A stretch of DNA of 64,000 bases from Humulus lupulus (taxonomy: Eukaryota > Streptophyta > Magnoliopsida > Rosales > Cannabaceae): NCBI RefSeq assembly GCF_963169125.1, contig NC_084796.1, positions 213,593,948 through 213,657,947 on the forward strand, given 5' to 3'. Below are positions 48,061-58,562 of this stretch, one piece after another. Below the pieces are notes generated by a model that ran no database searches, had not been told where the DNA came from, and was given only the letters and a program-made list of their open reading frames with translations. Within the stretch, counting starts at the first letter, position 1. Every line of letters begins with the position of its first letter. The translations under genes were made by a program, and so were the position numbers.

Positions 48061-48360
48061 TATGTCTTTTAGCCTTTTGCTTTGATCAATGAATCTTATC
48101 CCTTATCTTGTATGCTTTACTTTATGATTATGTCGTTTAGCCTTTTGCTTTGGTTAGGGAATCTTATCCCTTATTTTGTCTACTTTACTTTATGCTTTGG
48201 TGAGGGGAATCCCTTATCTTATCCCTTATCCGGTCTCAACTATGGTTGGTTTTGACTAGGGTGGGTTAAGTTTGTATGCTTGAGTACATGGCTATATAAG
48301 GTCATCATCTCTTTTTGTGTAAAGCAGAGAATTACGTAGCAATAAAATATCAGAGTGTTT
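48061..48360 (+). promoter_or_regulatory. Pararetrovirus promoter region: direct repeats, TATA box, AATAAA
   Basis: Two 68-bp direct repeats start at 48061 and 48129 (unit tatgtc(t/g)tttagccttttg... with gaatcttatcccttat), and a partial third copy reaches about 48230. TATATAAG at 48293-48300 follows, then AATAAA at 48341. Repeated upstream elements, one TATA box and a nearby polyadenylation signal downstream are the arrangement of caulimovirid pregenomic promoters, whose transcripts overlap at their ends. From 48360 to 48736 I see AT-rich sequence without features up to CA2 exon 3. Confidence 0.65.
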
Positions 48361-49159
48361 ATTATAAAAAAAAAATGTTATTCTAAATCCTTTCTTCAGA
48401 GATTTCTGAAATAGAGATAGTATGCATTATGGATCGTATCTGAAGGCAACAACTATTATAAGTTACTAGATGAGCATTCGAGTTAATTGATCTCGCAAGC
48501 TATCATTTATGATCATAAGTCACACAGTTTTGAGTGTAAGTCGTGCAGATCCTTGTAAAAAATTATTGGGTTTATTAATTCGATAGTTTGTCTAACTAAC
48601 TTATAGCAGGAACCCCTTAATAATAAACTAGTTCTTTTAATAGTGATTGTGAGTTTAGCTGAAAAATAAATTTGTTGATACAAAAAAAAAAAATCAAATA
48701 TATTATATATTTATATATGTTATTGATGCAAGCTAGGTTTTATGGCTTGGTGATGCTGGATCGGTTAAGATAAACGGTATAGATTACTTACTTAAACAAT
48801 GCCACTGGCACTCACCCACCGAGCACTCCTCAATGGCAGAAGGTGATCTTTCTCTAGTTCCTCTATATATTCCTTGACCTTTCTTACTAATCAATATATA
48901 TCTATATATCATCAATTTCTTGTTTCATTTTTTCTATCAAATTTAATGAGTTATACAAGCATACCATTCTATAGTTTATGCGTATACATAAAACTAACTT
49001 ATCTATACTAATTACGTTGCATGTAAATATATATAGATTTGACTTGGAGCTACACATGGTTCACCAAAGCCATGAGGTCAGTGGAGAAAGTAAAATTGCC
49101 GTAACTGCTCTATTCTACAAAATTGGCAAGCCTGATCGATTTCTCTCCAAGGTTATTGA

Positions 49160-49192
<33 letters not shown>

Positions 49193-49812
49193 GCCTCCAA
49201 ATTCATGTATACCATTATATTGTTTACCTAAGAAAATTATTAACTGAAAAATTATTATATTCGTACAGTTAACCAAAGATGTAACATCCATAGCTGATAC
49301 AAAGGAAGAGGTACACCAAGGAGTGGTTGACCCTAGAGAGTTAAGACTAGGTGGATTGATGTACTATAGATACATTGGCTCACTCACTGTCCCTCCTTGC
49401 ACTCAAGGAGTTCTTTGGGCCATAAACAAAAGGGTATCTATATTGCTATCTTTTTTTTTTTCTTTTGACTAATTTTGATCTATAAATTCCTTTATTTCTT
49501 ATGTGGGATTTTGAAGAATTTTTTTAAAATGTGTTCTCAGATAAGTACAGTTTCCAGAGAACAAGTGAGACTGCTTAAACAAGCTGTTCATGATGTAAGA
49601 CATGCATACGTACCTTGGCCTCTCTTTTTTATTTGTAATATATAATAGTAAATAAAAGTGTAATAAATTAAACTAACTAAAGCGAAGCTATGGTTTTTGT
49701 TTAATTGTAATTACAGTTTGCGGAGACGAATGCAAGACCATTACAACCTCTAAATGAAAGAGATATCCACCTATGCGGCCCCATGTTTCTCCCCGGTGAC
49801 TCAAAGCACTAA

Positions 49813-50085
49813 TCCATTTATATAAATATATGTATATATATAATATTTATCTATATATGTACATATTTATTAAATAAATATGCGTGTGTGTGTGTGGCCG
49901 GCATATACTTCATTCAAGAATAATTCTCTTCGGTTCCAAAGAATAAAATTACAGAAGCTAGAGCTTGTCAATTTCGACTTTCGAGATCATGTATAATTTA
50001 CAAGAAATCAGTGGACATTCAAGTTAATCATTGTAATTGATGTTCTCAACCATAAGGGGTAAAACAACAACAAATTGAGTAAATA
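49813..50085. other. 3' flank of CA2
   Basis: AT-rich sequence with a (TG)n run at 49883-49896. The string AATAAA at 49945, followed by attaca, could be the polyadenylation signal of CA2. No gene is seen. Confidence 0.4.
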
Positions 50086-50516
50086 TGACAAGAATCATGA
50101 GGCTCCATCTAAAAACCAATTGGTGATTAGTGGAGTTACACATGTTCTTATTAATAGTTCAATATTCTTACACATATTCCATGTGGGACACCATAGTCTA
50201 ATATCCCCCCTCAAGATGGTGTCGATTTTTCGCTCACCAATCTTGAATCACCTGATCACAAGTGGCCCATTTTGTCAGCTCGCTTATTTTTTTGGATCTC
50301 AAGTGTTTTTTCGCACTATGCGGATCTCGTGCGGCTTGGCTCACTCTTTTGGATCGGTGTGGATCGAATGCCCGCTAGGGAATTGGCTCTTGATACCATG
50401 ACAAGAATCATGAGGCTCCATCTAAAAACCAATTGGTGATTAGTGGAGTTACACATGTTCTTATTAATAGTTCAATATTCTTACACATATTCCATGTGGG
50501 ACACCATAGTCTAATA
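50086..50516 (-). mobile_element. TRIM-like LTR mini-retrotransposon, 431 bp, TSD AAATA
   Basis: Two copies of a 118-bp direct repeat (50086-50203 and 50399-50516), apparently identical by eye, flank 195 bases. The outer flanks are AAATA on both sides (50081-50085 and 50517-50521). On the minus strand the internal part begins right after the repeat with TGGTATCAAGAGC, close to the plant initiator-methionine tRNA primer site, and ends with TTGAGGGGGGA, a polypurine tract. There is no coding capacity. The repeat ends, read on the minus strand, are TA...CA, not TG...CA. Such elements move with enzymes from full-length relatives. Confidence 0.85.
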
Positions 50517-50610
50517 AAATATAACAGTTAATTTGAAAATTGCAATATAATATGCATATCCTTAATACAAAAACATAAAAAAGTTAAAATGATTGACGAG
50601 CGAGGGGGAC

Positions 50611-50897
50611 TGTCAGAATGGTTGGAATTGATTCATGAATCAACAATGGTGACTATATGATGACTCAGCTGCCACCTAAGGAATTCTACTGCTATCAAGA
50701 ATTGGCTCACCTGAATTGTATGAAAGTTGTCCTTGTGTGAATATTCCTTAATTCCCCTTTGTACAATTCTTAGCGGTGAAGCAGCCTTGTATATATGTTG
50801 GTGCATGCACCGCTTCACTCTTTGTACCGTTGAGCATAAGTTGAAATTGAATACAAAAGTTTATTGAGTAAATTCTTTATTTTTCTCTCCTTTTATC
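50611..50897 (+). repeat. 5' LTR of copia element 1, about 287 bp
   Basis: It begins TGTCAGAATGG and runs to the primer site TGGTATCAGGAGCC at 50899-50912, a near match to the initiator-tRNA primer site. The five to ten bases before it (cgagggggac) look like a polypurine tract, which is usually seen before a 3' LTR. This may be chance. The right-hand LTR of this element lies outside the window or is lost. Confidence 0.7.
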
Positions 50898-50926
50898 TTG
50901 GTATCAGGAGCCAGTGACCAACGTCC

Positions 50927-51652
50927 ATGGATAATCCTCCAACATCCGCTCCTGGAGACCCTGCTTCCGATCAGCAATCCTCCCTCACCCCTGCCTCTAT
51001 TCCATCATCTACTCCATCTGTTTCTGCTCCTCCTCCTCCCCAAATCCCTCTCCCCTTCCCCAGCTCCGGTACCCACTCCATTAGTGTCCAGTGTATTCCC
51101 ATTTCAGAGTCTAGCTCCCCTCACTCTTAAAGTCGATAGATCCAACTATATTTTTTGGAAGTTACAAGTCCTCCCTGCCCTTCGTGCGCATGCCCTAGAT
51201 AGATGGTTACATCCTAGGTACCACACTCTGTCCTTCGTAGTTTGTAGACAATACTGTAGGTGAAGGTGGCCTAATCCTTGATGAGTCCCGACAAGTTAAT
51301 ATAGGTTTCTCTATTTGGATTAGAACAGATAAAGCCATTATGAGTTGGAGTTGGCACATGAATTCCATCTCTGAAAATATGTTTGGTCATATAGTTAGAT
51401 GCACCACTTCTTTTGCAGTTTGGCACACCCTTGAGCTCTTATTCACTACCCAATCTAAAGCTCGAACTCTACAACTTCCTTTTCAATTCCAATCTCTCAA
51501 AAAAGCAAACCTGTCGGTTCATGACTACATGCCTAAGATGCAATCTCTTGTTGAATCACTTTCAGCAGCTGGTCAGCTCCTCTCTAATGAAGAGCTTATT
51601 CTATACATTCTAGGAGGTCTCGGATCTCACTTCTAGACATGATCAAGTCACC
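50927..51652 (+). pseudogene. gag: copia 1 gag, first part
   Basis: ATG 50927 is 15 bases after the primer site. A Pro/Ser-rich start is followed by a one-base shift near 51100 into the conserved gag (SNYIFWKLQVLPALRAHALD). Further on, TDKAIMSWSWHMNSISENMF, FAVWHTLELLFTTQSKART and LSVHDYMPKMQSLVESLSAAGQ match the UBN2-type gag of copia elements. The frame shifts again near 51635 just before the insertion of the gypsy solo LTR. Confidence 0.85.
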
Positions 51653-51657
51653 TTACA

Positions 51658-54076
51658 TGTAACGCCCTGGATAGCCAAGGTCGTTACAGTGTGTGTTTAT
51701 AAAGGTGCAAGACTTGCTAATCAAGTTATTTGGTTAGAAACGTGTTACTGGAACTATAATTGAACTAGGGTTAAAAGATTTTGGTTACAAAAGTTACATT
51801 TCACATAATTTAACATTTTGTACATGAGATCCCAAAAGAAATAGAGTTTAAAAGACAGTTCACAAAAACTCCAGGTTATAAACATGTACTGGCCACTCTA
51901 GGGAAAAACAGACATTTAGGCTTCTCCTGTCCTGTATCACTCCTAGGTCGTAGTAGCCGATCAGCTGACTATGTACATTCAGGCCCCGAAGCTCTCCAAC
52001 TCAGGATTGGTCCACCTTGCTCTTGCCTTTACCTGCACCACGAAGCACCCGTGAGCCGAGGCCTAGCAAGAAACCATAATACAGTGTATAAACAATAAAC
52101 AACAATCATATATACAACAAGTCATACAGCTTACACAAGCAGTGGCATCAATCTTCAACCAATAATCAGTTATTCAGATAACAAACTCATCACAGTCATT
52201 AACATTAAACATATCACGCCAAAATATAGGGTCGGCACCCGTAGGTCGCACCCTCTGATTATCCCACTGACTCCGGCTCACTTAGGCCGAGCTCAGTGAT
52301 TATATATTTAACCTGAGCTACCAGTGGTCGAGCCACGTCCTATGCGCAAATATTGATTTCGGCACTCTTAGGTCATTTATCACATGTCCCATGGCACAAT
52401 ACCATCTCATGACATCACATATGAATATAGGGAACTCTTAGTCCCAACACAAACACATAACCTGGTGCAGTTTCTTACCTTTGATTCCGATAGCTTTGAT
52501 TAGTGAAATCGACTTTCAAGCACGATCCCATCTAAGCCTTAGCGTACACCTAGTCACAGCCATAAATTAGAACCATCACTAAACTTTAATTCCAAAACCT
52601 ACCCTCGGGACCAATCCCAAGCCCTCGGGAAGCCCTAATTCCACCAAACGGGGTGGTGGAATCAAACCCCGAGCCCCCGGGCAAAAACCTTAAGAAATAA
52701 CCCAAAAACCCCCTTCTGGAAACAGGGTATTGCTACAGCGCTACAAGTAGAGCCAAAATCCCCCAAGAAATCCAAGCCTAGCTTTGTAGCGCCCTAAGGC
52801 TAGCGCTGCAGCACTACTTGCAGCAAACTCAGTACTCTGAGTTTCTTCCTTCGATTTTTCCCGAGCCAAACCTCCATAAAACCCCTCCAAACCTCAACCA
52901 TACACCAAATTGAGCCTACCATCATCTACATCTCATCCCACATAACCCAACAACACAAAACCTAGCCACATGCACCATCAAACAAGGAAAACAAGATTTG
53001 AACACCAAAACTCAAGAACTCAACCAGAAACTCATAACTAACCTAGCAACTTAGATAATTAAGCTCAGAATTTTCTTACCTTTGATTGGGAATTCGACCC
53101 TAGGTTTCCCTTAGTATCCTTCCAACTTTATGCTCCTCAATTCTTCAAGCTTAATTCCCTCAACTTCCATCCAAAACTCGAGTTTAGAAATCACCTCAAC
53201 AAAGTTCAGAAAAACTCGAGAACAACCTTTAAACTTTACCTTAATTGGGTGACCAACTCCTGCTAACTCCTCAAGATTTATCAAAGATCCTAGCCCCAAG
53301 CTCCAGCCTAAGGTTTCCCCTAAGTTACAGCCTCAAAAACCTTCAAGGAGAGGTTAAGAAATGACCAAACTTAGAGAGAGAAAGAGATATACCATATACT
53401 CTGTTTTCCTTCTTTCCTTTTTCCACTTCTTCTCTTTTCTTTCAGCTTCTATACCCTGCTACAAAATCCACTGAATCCATAAAGGCAGAATGACCCTTAC
53501 TCCTTATTAAACCAAATGACCATTTTGCCCTCCCACTTAAATCCTAAACCTTTAATCCTTCCAAGGGAATTTTGGTCATTTGTTCCCAATTCCCGCTAAT
53601 TTCTCGAGTGTCTCTAATAATTACCGCTTGAAACACCTAACTAATCATCAATTATTTTTTCTCAATGTCGAATAGTCTCCAATATATTTCCCAAATTCCC
53701 ATAAATACTCCCCAGGCTCCCCCAAGCCGGGTATAAATCCTCACCGTGACTTTTCTACTAAACCGCTCACTAGGATCGTCTTGAGTCACAAGTTGCAGAT
53801 ATATCCACATAATAATGTGGTCTCAACAATTTATCACAAATATTTACATTTATGCCATCAACGGGCCAAAATTACGAATATGCCCTTATAACCTAATCAG
53901 GGCTTACATGCATACTATTACTCATAATCATGCATCTCATATATCCAAATAATCATATAAGCATGCTTATCACATAATCGTGCATTTAATCATTTAAATC
54001 ACACATGATCCAGTTATACCCTCCCGGCACACTAATCAAGGCCCTTACGCCTTATTAGTAATTTTGGGTCGTTACA
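51658..54076 (-). mobile_element. Solo LTR of a Tekay-type gypsy element, minus strand, TSD TTACA
   Basis: On the plus strand it begins TGTAACGCCCTGG and ends GGGTCGTTACA. On the minus strand it starts TGTAACGACCC, as LTR B does, and includes the GTGCCGGGAGGG segment. Both flanks are TTACA (51653-51657 and 54077-54081). It is 2.42 kb with no internal region. A GC-rich block with TAGCGCTGCAG and CTACAGCGCTAC lies at 52730-52830, in the position that corresponds to the AGCGCT block of LTR A. Confidence 0.92.
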
Positions 54077-54083
54077 TTACAAG

Positions 54084-54770
54084 TGTTGGGAAAACCTATT
54101 TAATAAACACAAATTTTTCCCTCTTTGTTAGTCAAAAATGAGATTACTTATCAAACACCACAACTAGCAATATCAACCAAAGCAACACAAGCAATATAAA
54201 TCATAAGCAATCAAAAAGTAAGACACCAAGATTTTTACATGGAAACTCAATGTGGCAAAACCACGGGGATCGTAGTCCGCTTAAATCATCTTCTATCACC
54301 AAAGTCCAATAATGGGATTACAATGTTCTTCTCTAGTATAACTAGAGGGTCACAACAACATCAAGATTACAATCTTGGATTAACAATACATATAGTCAAA
54401 AGATGGATATACCAAAGAAAAAGTTTGGGTCTCACCAAATGGGTATAGTGGGAGAGCACCTTAGATAGGACAAACACCAAATCGGAACTGGTAGATTTGT
54501 AGAGCACATTACAAGGATTCACAACCAAAAAATTGAGCTAAAATGGATGAGAATCAACCACTCAATATTCAAGTCAAAGTGTCAAAACCCACTCTTTCTC
54601 TCTTTTTCTTCTCAGTTTTCAAAGTTGGGCTCTCTATCTAAAAAAACAAACTGACCCCTTCTTTTCTTTTTGATTAATGCAGTTCACATGAGCTGCCTTC
54701 TTCTTCTTTTTTTCTTTTGGGCTCAAAGCCCTTATTTGGTCCTGACCCAACAATAGGGGCGGACCCAACA
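54084..54770 (-). repeat. 3' LTR of copia element 2 (687 bp)
   Basis: It is similar over its full length to the right-hand copy but lacks the long CT expansion, having only ctctttctctctttttc in the same position. Terminal inverted repeats TGTTGGG/CCCAACA are intact. Several small differences separate the two copies, so insertion is not very recent. Confidence 0.88.
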
Positions 54771-55017
54771 AATCTACCCCTCCGCCTACAAGCTTCAAGC
54801 TTCTCCTTAGGCAAAGATTTTGTCAACATGCCTGAACCATTCTCACTGGTATGCAACATTTCTAAGTGCAATTATTTCATCTCTAGCACATCGCGAATCC
54901 AGTGATATCCAACATCAATATGCTTAGATCTAGAATGGAATGTTGAATCTTGGAGAGGAAAATGGCGCTTTGACTGTCACAATAGACAATATATCTTTCT
55001 TGCTGCAGGCCTAATTC

Positions 55018-55930
55018 TTATAGAAACTTTTTCGTCCACAAAGGTTCCTTACAAGCTTCAGTCACAGCTATGTATTCAGCTTCTGTAGTAGACAAAGCAA
55101 CGCATTTTTGTAACCTTGATTGCGATGAAACAACTCCCCCTGCAAATGTCATCAAGAATCCTGAAGTGGATTTCTTGGAATCACAATCACCTGCCATGGT
55201 TGCATCTGTTAACCCATCAAGTATAGGTTTACCATTGCCAAAGCATAAACACGACCTGGAAGTACCTCGTAGATATCTCAATATCCATTTCACTGCCTCC
55301 CAATGCTCTTTACCAGGATTAGAGAGAAATCTGTTGACAACTCCAACTGCATGAGCAATATCATCTGGCCTAGTACAGACCCTAGCATACATCAAACTAC
55401 CTACCGCTGATGAGTAAGGCACTTTGATCATTTCTTCTTTATGTTTCTCACTTGTGCTGGGAACTCAGCTTGAAATGGCCTGCAAGTGGAGAACTCACTG
55501 CTTTGGCATTGCTCATGTTGAATCTTTCAAGAACTTTTTCAACATAAGTTTCTTGAGATAGCCAAAGTTTCCCATTCTTCTTGTCATGGGAAATCTTCAT
55601 GCCAAGTATCTATTTTGTCGATCCCAAGTCTTTCATAGAAAAAATACTTGCTCAACTCTCCTTTTAGCTTTTCAATTTTTCTATCATCATGGACAACAAT
55701 CAGCATATCATCAACATACAGCAGGAGAATAATAAAATTATCATCAGAAAACTTCTTTGTGAACACACAATGATCAGAAGTAGTTATGTTATACCCATGG
55801 CTCAACATTAAGGAATCAAACTTCTTTTACCACTGTCTAGGTGCCTGGTTGAGTCCATATAAGCTTTTTCTGAGCTTGCACACAAGATTATCCTTTCCCT
55901 TGATTTTAAAACCCTCTGGCTGCTCCATGT
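55018..55930 (-). pseudogene. copia 2 reverse transcriptase (C-terminal part) and RNase H
   Basis: Read on the minus strand: [20 protein letters not shown] and [15 protein letters not shown] (about 55930-55820), then the intact catalytic box LLYVDDMLIVV (about 55715-55685). The frame is lost near 55600 and 55500. RNase H follows at 55431-55018, with VGSLMYARVCTRPDD, WILRYLRGT, DGLTDATMAGD (first Asp of the motif) and ALSTTEAEYIAVTEA. The N-terminal half of the reverse transcriptase is missing between this part and integrase. Confidence 0.88.
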
Positions 55931-57110
55931 AAATTTCTTCTTCCAAATCACCATGTAAAGTTCTCCATCATCAGTAAGCAACACATACTCATGAGGAGTG
56001 TATCTTAAAGATGGTTTACACTCTCTTGTGCATCTTCTCACTGAAGTCTCAACTGGTGGTGGTGGAGGTGCTTGTTCAACATGTTCACCGGTTGGCTCAA
56101 CATCATAATCATCATCAACTATAAGGACACTATCATTGAAATTCTCACCACGATCATCTTGTTCATCTAACTCTTCATGGTTTTCCTGTTCATCTCCCCC
56201 ATGATCATCATGTACTATAGGTGGAGGAACTGAGCTAGTACTCACAGGAATCTTAACAGGGGAATTATGCTTATGAACATTGTCACTATCTTCAAACATT
56301 TGATCTTCAAGAAACACCACATGCCTGCTTCTAATTATCTTCTTGTTCATTGGATCCCATAATCTGTACCCAAACTCTTTATGACCATATCCCAAGAAAA
56401 TACATGGTTTTTCCTTATCATCAAGCTTGGTCCTCTCATCTTTAGGAATATGCATAAATGCTCTACATCCAAAGACTCTCAAATGATCATATGAGACATC
56501 TTTCCCTTTCCATACTCTCTCAGGTACATCACCGTTCAGAGAAACTGAAGGAGAAAGGTTAATTAAGACAAGTACAGTTCTCATAGCCTCCCCCCAAAAG
56601 GACTTAGGTAGCTTGGCATTGAAAAGCATACACCTAATGCTTTCTTCAATAGTTATGTTCATTCTTTCTGCCACACCATTATGCTAAGGAGTTTTTGAAC
56701 AGTCTTCTCAAGCCTGATACCATGGAGTCTGCAAGACTTCTCAAATGGACCCCTGTACTCACCGCCATTATCTGCTCGAACACACTTTAACTTTCTTGTA
56801 GTTTCTCTTTCAATTCTGGCATGAAGTTCTTTGAAGACATCGAGCACCTTGTCTTTAGATTTCAAAGCAAAAACCCAAACTTTTCTAGAATGGTCATCAA
56901 TAAAAGTAACAAAATAAAGTGCACCTCCAAGAGTTTTAGTGTGCATAATACAGACATCAGTATGAATAAAATCAATAACATTTTATCTTCTAGATGGTGG
57001 ATGTGTATGAAAATAAACTCTATGTATTTTTCCAGCTAAGCAATTACCACAAGTTTTAAGAGGGGTACCTTGTAAATTCGGTAAGAATTGCTTTCTAGCA
57101 AGAGTTTGAA
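55930..57110 (-). pseudogene. int: copia 2 integrase
   Basis: On the minus strand: end of the zinc-binding module (CGNCLAGK near 57045), then a TAA near 56985, then the core with LYFVTFIDDHSRKVWVF (first Asp) and CVRADNGGEYRGPF (second Asp), a frame break near 56670, and MAERMNITIEESIRCMLF with the catalytic Glu region. The GKP/GHKE-type C-terminal part (FGCRAFMHIPKDERTKLDD) and an acidic linker follow. The frame then enters RT sequence at TDDGELYMV, where the deletion of the RT start is located. Confidence 0.88.
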
Positions 57111-57191
57111 ATCCTTTCTTGCTGATATTGTAGAGTCCAAGAACTTTACTTAGCTAGTTAGATAGTAGTATTATAGTATTTATAGTATTAT

Positions 57192-58310
57192 CTTTAAGGA
57201 TAAAATACAATGATGGATAAAACGGTATTTTAGTCCCATCTCATTGTAGACAGTCTATAGAAGATTGAGTGACAATTACGGTTGTAACAATGGATAATTA
57301 ATAGCGTATCTATATTTGTTATAGAGCATTCTATGAATTCAAGAGTGCAATTCCGAGTCTTTAGTGGAGTCACGAAGAATTAATAAGTTAGTAAATTTAT
57401 TTGTTAGATTTATGATAACTTATTGGAGCTTGATTTCATAGGTCCATGGTCCCCACTGTACCTTGGATAAAATCATCTAGATAGTCTCAATTAATTGATT
57501 TAATTATCAATTAGAATTATCAAAGTTGACAAGGTCAATTTTGGATAGTTTCACAGAGTTATACAATTCATAAAAGAAAAGAGAAATTAGGGTAGATTTA
57601 TTAATTAAGATAAATTGATATCTAAATTAATAAATAAATTTAAATCAAGGTTCAAATTATAAATAATTTATTTGATAAAAGATTTAAATAATTATTTAAT
57701 TAATTAAATCAATATAAAATAATACAAGCCTTGATTTTAAGTCCAATGGGCTTTTAATTAAATGTGAAATTTCACGAGCCTAAAGTCCATGATAATTTCG
57801 ACCTAGGGCTGTTAATTGGCTATTATTTTATTGATTTTTAATTAAATAAATGATCTAATTGAGTATATAAAAGGAATGTTAAGAGAGAGTTGAAAACATA
57901 AGTCAAAATACAAGTTGAAACACAAGCTTCTGATAGGTTTTATATTCTCTCTAAACATAATTAATTTTCTAAGCCTTATTGTTCTTTTCTCTTATTCTCT
58001 ATGTATATATCTCATGTTTTGAGAATTGCCCACTCTAGTCTAGGTGATTCTAAGGATACTTTGGAAGGTTGTGAAAAAAATTGAAGAACGGTTCAGTTTC
58101 TTGGTAATACTCTGCGATAGAAATGATACAAGGGTTAGAGAAACTGAAGGAATAACTCATTAATTCCGCTACGTATAATGTAAGTATTCTTACCATTATT
58201 TCTCTTTGAATTCAATTTTTAGAAACATGTTCTAGGTTGTCTCATATTAACTTGTTTAATATTAGATCTACATGAAAATAAATAAAGATCTTGTATAAGT
58301 TTTCCTAACA
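57192..58310 (+). repeat. 5'-truncated copy of the 31571-33429 LTR, inside copia 2
   Basis: From tttaaggataaaatacaatga to the end TTTTCCTAACA it follows the right 1.1 kb of the LTR at 31571-33429 with scattered differences, including the TATA box (GAGTATATAAAAGG). The first ~740 bases of that LTR are absent. The gag-to-integrase part of copia 2 is missing at the same place, so a deletion removed both. It shows the true terminal sequence of the family. Confidence 0.87.
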
Positions 58311-58509
58311 TTATGTCCATCCATCGTCTAATATAAGAAATGGATTTTCTATGTTGAACCTCCAATTCATCATCATCTATCTTAGACGGCTTCTCATTAA
58401 CCTTAATAGGTTTATATAAATCTTTACAATAGAGAAAATCTTCCATCAATCGCTTCCAAGTGGAATAACTTGATAAGTTCAATTTTATTATCCCATCTGA
58501 TTGATCCAT
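58311..58509 (-). pseudogene. gag: copia 2 gag start
   Basis: On the minus strand ATG 58509 lies about 40 bases after the primer site and opens with MDQSDGIIKLNLSSYSTWKR, then MEDFLYCKDLYKPI, the N-terminal gag pattern of copia elements (a short start, then W-x-x-M-E-D-x-L). It runs into the truncated LTR at 58310. Confidence 0.8.
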
Positions 58510-58547
58510 TTTTCAACACACAAGAAAACTAACACCAAACGACCTTG

Positions 58548-58560
58548 GCTCTTGATACCA
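58548..58560 (-). promoter_or_regulatory. Primer binding site of copia element 2
   Basis: The minus strand reads TGGTATCAAGAGC, two bases from the LTR edge. It differs by one inserted base from the usual initiator-methionine tRNA complement TGGTATCAGAGC. Confidence 0.8.
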
Positions 58561-58562
58561 CT

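Larger units (their letters stand above)
39400..48720 (+). mobile_element. Endogenous pararetrovirus (Caulimoviridae-like), near full length, in CA2 intron 2
   Basis: Domain order on the plus strand is movement protein, coat protein with zinc finger, aspartic protease, reverse transcriptase, RNase H, then a non-coding region with repeats, TATA box and AATAAA. No integrase is present, as expected for pararetroviruses. Without the CACTA insertion the block is about 7.1 kb, within the size range of caulimovirid genomes. The MP-CP-PR-RT-RH order in one line resembles petuviruses and florendoviruses; genus is not decided. It is heavily broken by stops and frameshifts at many points and by the 2.16-kb transposon, so it is an old relic. 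Both outer limits are approximate. No terminal repeats were found, which fits integration by non-homologous repair. Confidence 0.85.
38781..49812 (+). pseudogene. Alpha-carbonic anhydrase 2 (CA2), exon 3 frameshift and 9.5-kb intron 2
   Basis: Exons by eye: 38781-38880, 38992-39209, 48737-48842, 49037-49151, 49269-49433, 49541-49594, 49717-49812. Exon positions and sizes parallel CA1. A signal peptide, NRGHDI, CHWH, ELHMVH and SLTVPPCTQG are all present, so the ancestral protein was a complete zinc enzyme. In exon 3, however, one base is missing directly after the codons for EHS: the expected T/S-I-N-G-R-R reading exists only after a -1 shift, and exon 3 leaves one base where exon 4 needs two. 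Continuing in frame reaches a stop within exon 4. No alternative GT or AG nearby repairs it. Intron 2 holds a pararetrovirus. Unless the base is a sequencing error, the gene cannot make a full enzyme. Confidence 0.85.

Noticed and set aside
48431..48446. ggatcgtatctgaa as a degenerate tRNA primer site of the pararetrovirus
   Set aside because: The match to TGGTATCAGAGC is too weak to support by eye.
50075..50401. 108-codon ORF starting MSKYDKNHEAPSK
   Set aside because: It covers the TRIM-like element and reads through its LTR and primer site. The start lies in flanking DNA, so it is a chance ORF.
58548..58560. TGGTATCAAGAGC and similar strings (50386-50398, 50899-50912) as parts of tRNA genes
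   Set aside because: They match only the 3' end complement of initiator tRNA and sit next to LTRs, so they are primer sites. No cloverleaf surrounds them.
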